Of a stretch of DNA of 11,867 bases, positions 8,601 through 11,867 are shown piece by piece. How positions within the stretch are numbered: position 1 is the first letter of the stretch; every line of letters starts with the position of its first letter. The position numbers and the translations under genes are program-made. This stretch comes from Anaerofilum sp. (GTDB lineage: Bacteria > Bacillota > Clostridia > Oscillospirales > Ruminococcaceae): positions 1 to 11,867 of the forward strand of contig JAHHUF010000047.1 of NCBI GenBank assembly GCA_020024115.1. Reading direction: 5' to 3'. The notes under the pieces were generated by a model that made no database searches, had not been told where the DNA came from, and saw nothing but the letters and a program-made list of their open reading frames with translations.

Positions 8601-8706
8601 AAAGGAAACCCCTGCTGTCCTTTGGATTGTGTTGCCTTTGTTGGTTTTGTCAGCAGGGGGAGTGTTCATTGTGCTGAAAAAGCGAAAGGAGAACAAAGGT
8701 GAATAA
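2641..8706 (+). CDS. Giant stalked surface protein with transcobalamin-like alpha-toroid domain
   Basis: A 2021-residue exported protein, started at ATG 2641 with GGAG 6 nt upstream. Visible order: signal peptide 1-33 (cleavage near VMA/A); acidic Gln/Glu-rich linker 35-130; a GLUG-like beta-helix module 131-350 (VLDGAGHTVTLNG, ending GELPVLVV); a FIVAR-like helical module 357-422; a second beta-helix module 435-652 (VFDGNGHTITIR, ending NGYPYFG); several Ig-like beta domains 660-1080; an alpha/alpha-toroid domain 1090-1365 with QNSDGGFGL (1227-1235) and DIDMTAMSIQALA (1242-1254); seven three-helix repeats 1376-1787; a beta domain about 1790-1955; a Gln/Glu/Pro-rich linker; one membrane helix 1992-2012; and a basic tail. 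There is no LPXTG motif, so it is held by the membrane helix. The toroid's length and fold type match the alpha domain of intrinsic factor/transcobalamin. With the upstream B12 riboswitch and the overlapping DUF4430 gene, I infer extracellular cobalamin capture. Direct cobalamin contacts cannot be seen by eye; glycan or adhesion roles for the beta-helix modules remain open. Confidence 0.85.
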   Translation: MKLNTVKRMGQKVLSLTLTLALFAQTVPLAVMAADSQETATVITDFNQKAESAETVEQAQEADPNAKKEEVLTEAESSKFSEAIDGEKENIESFATETVQEPQITQQPKEEAAEESQQQDSPNLPALAAEGTVQITSADQLVNGVPAGSTYILENDISMEPNQQIELVAGVLDGAGHTVTLNGKALIKELTGTVQNIIVDGKAALQNGEGSIVCTINGGTLQNSASVATIDPGDFFAPGGLAGNLENAKIYNSFFAGTARDMFGLVANSGIFCAASNTNAPSTVKNSYFTEGNGVGGGSAWNREDASNGKKTLAAMKTPEFVQLLNASNVGSGYVWAAVEGELPVLVVGGGEVAPCDKTVLEATIKDAESKNQSDYTNETWASMQQVLQQARNIYEKIDATQEQVNEAAKNLQDAIAALVEKVRDLSPVQPPKNGVISIAKQEDFAKIDGSNPNLFYQLTQDIVIEGNYFSPNLAGVFDGNGHTITIRTASPLFTNIVETGVVQNLRVKVEGNFTNRQEFAPFAEKLKGGMIVNCISEVTGQHSAGYVRKMEDGVMVNCLTMGHNRRGAFVFFQKSTDHRNTNGYKSGKFYNCYWSASNSVENITPIDNLVKCEAVGDKQLRSKEFIAQLNAQKGKFGSLWGRDVNGYPYFGADQGDAFIDGSNNRYPVEFVWHDKSVTKIENGNLMLSPQMTSSGRFAGRFRLENVPETSTITWSCEDRTNQEIMQMAPNGELYVFHDGGGVVRAMEHKADGTEQLAAELRVVSASQKIQELRLLLDGKEIVNTATVQGSEVKQLEIQAKYVGSDEFKPLPSYLVELKAEKPNVLVTDYNSAVFRFKEPGTSKLTITEKTQKENPVAVTVSITSVYVPVKSIKPSINGIVEIHYRNSMGSGQFISLPQTVQVEPSNASYKSSITVTSSDPTIAEYDGSGYTPHKNGTVTFTAKLNDQGRVVEGKSEVSFVYTNPLAEVSALEKEIVVDVGTKQPLPLDFRGQPGNLHEITEPNLIWTFSKQGIVSIQRPDALMQVRETGGPDDGNWVASTKFEVKGLKPGTVTAIGTPVDTTGGAKPVKITITVKGNGGEIQGFDIPKFIEIGKKAASSYLNSNNTFEFGEEWTIYTLLRDGQTLSQQQLDSYYNDVVTNAHSWNVNVLPTEVERAAIALSVMGKDITNVDGINFAELICNHPNLTKQGSNALVWALIALDMNNTEIPANMKWSRERMVTELLSYQNSDGGFGLNHSGASDIDMTAMSIQALARYQKQGEVAIAIEKAVEYLASATAKNLNLGNAESISQVILALAVAERDIVSQPGFGDEMENIMSALSEYMVEGQGFKHDKKGEVDKMATAQAMQALCAYQRFLNGESGYWDLKGTGLIEDPAEQVRAMIAALPQKITTADTQAVKIARDAYEALTEAQKARVKNLDKLEQAEKILAEVLSVQQAIDALPEEITLKDAHTVQQTRKAYNQLSLEQQTQITSLKKLETAEETLKKLATPDKLVKMIDALPENITLADKDAVEAACAVYNLLSWEQQTQVTNLQKLQNAEKQLEQLLASREVQQVIAAINALPERITLKEETAVQAVRAAYNQLSKAQQEQVSNLDKLLKAEKAIENQKAAAKVETLINKLPDSISISDGEAIKTARSAYETLDADQKVLVGNLEKLIKAEEDWKDLNVAYGVIKMIKALSADVTLKDELAIKAARNAYQELTEKQKKLVLNLYILERAEQMFTEKKEVQQVEDAINALPDVITKEDAAAIKATRAAYNQLSSEQRKLVHNLDKLKYAEKALKALHRPVGISMTDSKTVSNMVDAVVEDGKVSAKQLASIQGKEQILRIKATMENGENYVLSIYGKDIVNAQDFTVGMTRESLYAQDIDKLAENAEIFRFMETGSFPAAVMVEMNTSLADGEYLLLQYDSVQKRAVLISRVQVKKGMAQFIVKEGGEYFIAQKASKKSISELEEITELSVKPQPQSQDTEKAVEKQEEPSKPVYQQKETPAVLWIVLPLLVLSAGGVFIVLKKRKENKGE
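6766..8001 (+). repeat. Seven tandem ~59-residue stalk repeats inside the giant protein
   Basis: Residues 1376-1787 contain seven diverged copies of a roughly 59-residue helical unit. Its pattern is: hydrophobic helix ending in ALP or a variant, ITLxD, an alanine-rich helix with AYNQLS, QQxQVxNLxKL, and AEKxL. Clear anchors are AALPQKIT, DALPEEITL, DALPENITL, NALPERITL, NKLPDSIS, KALSADVTL and NALPDVIT. The sixth copy has lost the Pro and the NLDKL element has become NLYIL. Such units in Clostridia surface proteins form elongated three-helix stalks that hold an outer domain away from the membrane. Confidence 0.85.
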
Positions 8707-9442
8707 AAGACTACTTTCCATCTTGTTTTGCCTGACCATCTTTTTTGGTTTGGCAGGCTGTGGCACAGAAAAACCGACGCAGGTTTTAAGCCAGTCAACA
8801 CAGCAAATTGAGCAGAGTTCAAGTTCTGCTCCCGTTTCCGTTTCCGAACCAACCGAACCGGAATCTTTCCAAAGCAGCACAGCAGGACAAGAGGATGTGT
8901 TTGATGTTGAAGAAAGTGTTGGTGAAACACAGGATTTTTCAAAATATCAAGAAGTGAAAAAACAACAGTATTTCATTGGGCCTGTTCCCGAAGGCAAGCA
9001 GGAGCCTGTGGAACCTGGTGATATTCAAATTGATACCACCAATCAAAAAACCTGCTATCTCACCATTTCCTGTGCGACAATTCTGGATAATATGGACGAA
9101 CTGGCAGAGGGCAAGGAAGTGCTTGTTCCCTCCAATGGTCTCATTTTGCCGAGAACAGAAGTCACCTTTTACGCAGGTGAATCGGTGTTTGATGTTCTGC
9201 AAAGAGAAACACGCAGCCGTAATATTCATATAGAATCCAATTTTACCCCCATGTATAACAGTGCCTATATTGAAGGTATTGGGAATCTTTACGAATTTGA
9301 CTGTGGCAGCGAATCTGGCTGGCAATACAGCGTTAATGATTGGTTTCCCAACTATGGTGTGAGCCGATATGTGGTTCAGCAGGGGGATGAAGTGAAATTG
9401 CTTTATACCTGTGATTTAGGACGAGATTTGGGTGTGGGCTGA
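8699..9442 (+). CDS. DUF4430 (transcobalamin C-terminal-like) lipoprotein
   Basis: The gene starts with GTG at 8699, overlapping the upstream stop by 8 bp; GGAG at 8688-8691 is 7 nt away and inside the upstream gene. The 247-residue product has a lipoprotein signal peptide with lipobox LAGC (lipidated Cys21), then a Ser/Thr/Glu/Pro-rich flexible linker to about residue 100. The globular part, about 110-240, reads as a DUF4430 domain: FYAGESVFDVLQ (157-168), AYIEGIGNLYEF (189-200), SGWQYSVNDWFPNYGVS (206-222) and QGDEVKLLYT (228-237). This fold corresponds to the beta domain of human transcobalamin/intrinsic factor, which covers the upper face of bound cobalamin. It should sit on the outer face of the membrane beside the giant protein. 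The overlap, the shared riboswitch and the complementary domains argue that the two act together. No ECF or ABC transporter gene follows in the window. Confidence 0.88.
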   Translation: MNKRLLSILFCLTIFFGLAGCGTEKPTQVLSQSTQQIEQSSSSAPVSVSEPTEPESFQSSTAGQEDVFDVEESVGETQDFSKYQEVKKQQYFIGPVPEGKQEPVEPGDIQIDTTNQKTCYLTISCATILDNMDELAEGKEVLVPSNGLILPRTEVTFYAGESVFDVLQRETRSRNIHIESNFTPMYNSAYIEGIGNLYEFDCGSESGWQYSVNDWFPNYGVSRYVVQQGDEVKLLYTCDLGRDLGVG

Positions 9443-9514
9443 ATGGCTTGAAAAGAGAAAAGGTATTTTTTGCTTATATATACTGTTTTAAATGGAGCAA
9501 ACAATTTCCTTTGA

Positions 9515-9736
9515 CTTTATTTTCGATTTGCTGCCATTGACCCCACAAGTAAAGAGGTTTTGCAGCAGATGATTTTGCAGCAGGACTTTCTTTCAGTGAA
9601 CAGAAAAAAGGTGCGGAACATTTTATTCAGCAAAAAAACCGATGTATATTTTTCAAAAATGTTCCGTTCTTTGTATGTTTCCATTCAAGTGAAAATTTAT
9701 GAGGTTCAACCCAATGCAGACGCACAACAGCCTTAA
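9515..9736 (+). pseudogene. Decayed coding remnant downstream of the B12 operon
   Basis: Between stop codons at 9512-9514 and 9734-9736 one plus frame stays open for 73 codons. It reads in protein-like fashion: RFAAIDPTSKEVLQQMILQ, then DFLSVNRKKVRNILFSKK, and ends IYEVQPNADAQQP. The first ATG in frame (9569) has no ribosome binding site. A TTG at 9448, just after the lipoprotein stop, opens a different frame beginning MKREKVFFAYI that stops near 9540; a frameshift would be needed to join them. Its use of CAG for Gln resembles the B12 operon. I infer the C-terminal remnant of a lost third operon gene, but do not recognise the family. It may be non-coding. Confidence 0.3.
9614..9666. repeat. 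Perfect 11-bp inverted repeat with 31-nt spacer
   Basis: CGGAACATTTT (9614-9624) is exactly repeated in inverse orientation as AAAATGTTCCG (9656-9666). No T tract follows, so it is not a normal terminator. It lies inside the decayed coding remnant. Confidence 0.6.
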
Positions 9737-9917
9737 GCAAACATCTCACTTTAAATACTCTATTTCCTCAAAATACTGGTTAACATACCAAAGATTTACT
9801 GTGTTTTTTGGTTCATGTGGTAAAAAAATTGTAATTTCCCATCTGGAATGATGTGATATTGTATTAAACGGTTTGTTGAAAGTATGAAGTTTTACAAAAA
9901 GCAAGAAACACACAATG
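9737..9917. other. AT-rich intergenic region without a recognised gene
   Basis: No gene is supported on either strand. A 64-codon minus-strand frame (9746-9940) has no ribosome binding site, and its start codon would lie in the -10 box of the sulfatase promoter. I see no terminator for the B12 operon anywhere from 9443 to here. Confidence 0.5.
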
Positions 9918-9946
9918 TTTACTTTTGGAAAAGAGAGCATTATAAT
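9918..9946 (+). promoter_or_regulatory. Promoter of the sulfatase gene
   Basis: TTTACT (9918-9923, four of six matches to TTGACA) is followed after 17 nt by a perfect TATAAT (9941-9946). Transcription should start near 9953. The leader carries a short dyad, GTATG (9964-9968) and CATAC (9975-9979), which could be an operator half-site pair, though it is only 5 bp. Confidence 0.7.
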
Positions 9947-10002
9947 AAAAGTAATGATTTAGTGTATGGTAGAACATACTGCTTGAATAGGAGATTAGAC
10001 TG

Positions 10003-11415
10003 ATGAATAAACCAAACCTTATTTATGTGTTTGCTGACCAATGGCGTCGTCATGCTATGGGCTGTGCCAATCAAGACCCTGTTATGACCCCTCGCATGGA
10101 TGCTTTTGCACAGCAAGGTGTACGCTGTACCGCCTGCACCAGTACATTTCCGCTTTGTTCCCCGCATCGTGCAAGTTTGCTGACCGGAAAGTATCCCTTT
10201 TCAATAGGATTCTTCACAAACTGCAAACCGGGTATTCCTTTGCGTTTGCAAGATGAAGAATATGGCATGGGCGATATTTTAAAAGATAATGGTTATCAAA
10301 CCGCTTATATCGGTAAATATCATCTGGATGAACCGGAAGTCAATCACCAAGAAGCTCCCACATCAGGTGCAAGAGATTGGGATGCTTTTACACCCAAAGG
10401 AGTACGCCGTCATGGGTTTGATTTTTGGTATTCCTATGGCACATACGATATGCACTTGCATCCACACTATTGGAAAGACAGCCCGGAGATGATTCAAATT
10501 GACAAATGGTCGGTAGAGCATGAAACGGATATTGCTATTGAATGGTTACAGCAGGTTGACCACAGCAAACCGTTTGCAGCGGTAATCAGTTGGAATCCTC
10601 CCCACAGCCCCTATGACCAAGTGCCTCAAAGATATTTGGATTTGTATCCCGAAACACTACAAAAACGGAAAAATGTAAAAACAGAAAATATTTGTCACCA
10701 TACCTCTGAGCCATATACAGGCAATTTGGATGAAGCAACTCGCCAGTATTATGCAGCTGTCAGTGGATTAGATGACCAATTTGGCAGACTGCTGGACGCA
10801 TTGGAAGAAATGGGGCTGGCGGAAAATACCGTTGTAGTGCTGTCCGCTGACCATGGAGATATGATGGGCTCTCATGGTTTGATGGCAAAGCATGTTTGGT
10901 ATGAAGAATCTATCGGAATTCCGTTTCTGGTTCGTGGGCCTAAGATTCCACAGGGGTTGTGCGGCAGTGTGTTTGGAAGCCAAGACCAGCTCCCAACAGT
11001 GTTGGGATTGCTGGGGGTAGATGTTCCGCAAACCGTTGAAGGGATTGACTGCTCCGATGATATTTTGACAGCCTCCACTGACCTTGAGAAATTCACATTC
11101 CTGTGCGCAGCACCAGGCAGTACCCCAGCCTTGAAACTGTTTTCAGATGCAGGAAAAGACCCTCACGCATTTGGCTGGCGAGGGATACGAACTGCAAAAT
11201 ACACCTATGTTGTGGATGTAGGATACAAGCCAAAAGCAAAAATGCAAAGGCTGCTGTATGATTTGGAACAAGACCCATTGCAGATGAATCCAATTAAAAT
11301 TTCCAATCCAGCCGAAAACCAAACAGCAAGCCATTTAGAGCAAAGATTGACACAGTGGCTGCGTCAGCAAAAAGACCCATTTTATCTGCAATTTTGCAGC
11401 AATAGCTTCAATTGA
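10003..11415 (+). CDS. C-type sulfatase (formylglycine-dependent), no signal peptide
   Basis: A 470-residue member of the sulfatase family (PF00884, alkaline phosphatase superfamily), hydrolysing sulfate esters. GGAG (9990-9993) lies 9 nt before the ATG. The catalytic signature is CSPHRASLLTG with Cys52 as the residue to be converted to formylglycine (C-x-P-x-R), followed by GKYP (63-65 region). Other expected active-site elements: Asp12 in FADQ, Lys105/His107 in IGKYH, His201 in NPPHSPY, the metal ligands Asp283 and His284 in SADHGD, and Lys296 in LMAKH. Full length for the family. There is no signal peptide or membrane segment, so it should act in the cytoplasm on an imported sulfated substrate. 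The maturase (anSME) it needs is not in the window. A phosphonate or phosphate ester hydrolase is less likely because of the CxPxR motif. It is monocistronic, with its own promoter and terminator. Confidence 0.92.
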   Translation: MNKPNLIYVFADQWRRHAMGCANQDPVMTPRMDAFAQQGVRCTACTSTFPLCSPHRASLLTGKYPFSIGFFTNCKPGIPLRLQDEEYGMGDILKDNGYQTAYIGKYHLDEPEVNHQEAPTSGARDWDAFTPKGVRRHGFDFWYSYGTYDMHLHPHYWKDSPEMIQIDKWSVEHETDIAIEWLQQVDHSKPFAAVISWNPPHSPYDQVPQRYLDLYPETLQKRKNVKTENICHHTSEPYTGNLDEATRQYYAAVSGLDDQFGRLLDALEEMGLAENTVVVLSADHGDMMGSHGLMAKHVWYEESIGIPFLVRGPKIPQGLCGSVFGSQDQLPTVLGLLGVDVPQTVEGIDCSDDILTASTDLEKFTFLCAAPGSTPALKLFSDAGKDPHAFGWRGIRTAKYTYVVDVGYKPKAKMQRLLYDLEQDPLQMNPIKISNPAENQTASHLEQRLTQWLRQQKDPFYLQFCSNSFN

Positions 11416-11419
11416 GAGC

Positions 11420-11459
11420 AAACAAAAAAGTCCAACATCGTTGTTGGACTTTTTTGTTT
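11420..11459. terminator. Bidirectional terminator between convergent genes
   Basis: A perfect 17-bp stem, AAACAAAAAAGTCCAAC (11420-11436) with GTTGGACTTTTTTGTTT (11443-11459), surrounds a 6-nt loop. The A tract on the left and T tract on the right make it work in both directions: for the sulfatase on the plus strand, 5 nt after its stop, and for the globin on the minus strand. Confidence 0.92.
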
Positions 11460-11502
11460 CGTTTACAGGACAAAATAAGGTGAAAATATCAATGAAAATT
11501 GA

Positions 11503-11867
11503 TTATCTGGAAGTGTAGATGTTTTTCTCGTTGTTGATGAAAACTTCTGCCAAAACTTGGTAGACTTCGCCCCAAGCATTCAGAACTTCATCGCCCAAAA
11601 CCTTTTTAATAGCACCCAGCAAATGTTTTCCAACAATGGGGTAATGCTCTGCCTTTACATTGCAGTCGCAGTGTATTTCAGCGATTTTAGCAATTAAAGG
11701 TTTGATAGCATCCAGATTGTCAATGTTTTGTACAGCAGCCAAAACAGACATCGCCGGTGCTTTGGGCTGCTCGCCAGAAGCCTGCTAGTCCATATTGAAC
11801 AGTTCTTTTACTTCTGGATTTTGCTCAAACATTTTTTTATTACGACGGCCACCGATTTCTACACCAT
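11503..11867 (-). pseudogene. Single-domain globin (Hmp-like), partial, with in-frame amber codon
   Basis: The minus-strand frame entering at the window edge reads GVEIGGRRNKKMFEQNPEVK, ELFNMD, then TAG (plus-strand 11785-11787), then QASGEQPKAPAMSVLAAVQN, IDNLDAIKPL and so on to INNEKNIYTSR and TAA at 11503-11505. Both sides of the TAG align without gaps to the globin domain of flavohaemoproteins (E. coli Hmp: CD1 Phe in LFNM, E7 Gln in GEQ, F8 proximal His in EIHCD, then EHYPIVGKHLL and LNAWGEVYQVLAEVF). The product ends where the globin domain ends, so there is no FAD/NAD reductase part. The B10 position (Tyr29 in Hmp, in FYDRMF) is Asn here (RRNKKMF). The ATG at 11749-11751 has no ribosome binding site and would make a headless globin. 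I infer a broken gene; a sequencing error at the TAG is the alternative. The N-terminus lies outside the window. Confidence 0.8.

Noticed and set aside
9746..9940. 64-codon minus-strand open frame
   Set aside because: No ribosome binding site; its start codon coincides with the -10 box of the sulfatase promoter.
11503..11751. Intact 82-residue minus-strand protein starting at ATG 11751
   Set aside because: It is the C-terminal two-thirds of a globin whose frame continues upstream past the TAG; there is no ribosome binding site before this ATG and helices A to D would be missing.
1..11867. CRISPR arrays, tRNA or rRNA genes, complete insertion sequences
   Set aside because: No regularly spaced direct DNA repeats, no cloverleaf-like segments and no transposase were seen; the only tandem repeats are the diverged protein repeats of the stalk.

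Overview
The window looks like chromosomal DNA from a Gram-positive, anaerobic, probably gut-dwelling Clostridia-type Firmicute. This rests on moderate-to-low GC, strong GGAG ribosome binding sites, a lipoprotein with an LAGC lipobox, a giant surface protein with FIVAR-like and three-helix stalk repeats, and a C-type sulfatase. No species call can be made from the sequence alone.

Layout. Positions 1-125 hold the tail of an upstream gene and its terminator. Positions 169-1816 hold a promoter and a two-gene unit: an unrecognised membrane-anchored protein, and a translationally coupled second gene that is cut off just after its signal peptide. Positions 1817-2238 are AT-rich and decayed, with a possible reverse-strand gene fragment. 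Positions 2239-9442 are the core of the window: a sigma-A-type promoter, a cobalamin riboswitch with a P13 kissing hairpin and two tandem terminators, a 2021-residue surface protein, and an 8-bp-overlapping lipoprotein gene. Positions 9443-9917 are a decayed stretch with a coding remnant and a perfect 11-bp inverted repeat. Positions 9918-11459 hold a promoter, a cytosolic-type sulfatase gene and a bidirectional terminator. Positions 11503-11867, on the minus strand, hold a single-domain globin (Hmp-like) interrupted by an in-frame amber codon.

How the genes work together. The riboswitch ties the two-gene operon to vitamin B12 status. The giant protein carries a roughly 275-residue alpha/alpha-toroid domain of the prenyltransferase/transcobalamin type. 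The lipoprotein carries a DUF4430 (transcobalamin C-terminal-like) beta domain. In animal intrinsic factor and transcobalamin these two folds are fused and clamp one cobalamin between them. Here they appear split between a long stalked, membrane-anchored protein and a lipoprotein, suggesting a bacterial split B12-capture device at the cell surface. This functional reading is an inference; the riboswitch, the domain order and the overlap are visible in the sequence. The sulfatase has its own promoter and terminator and no evident link to B12.
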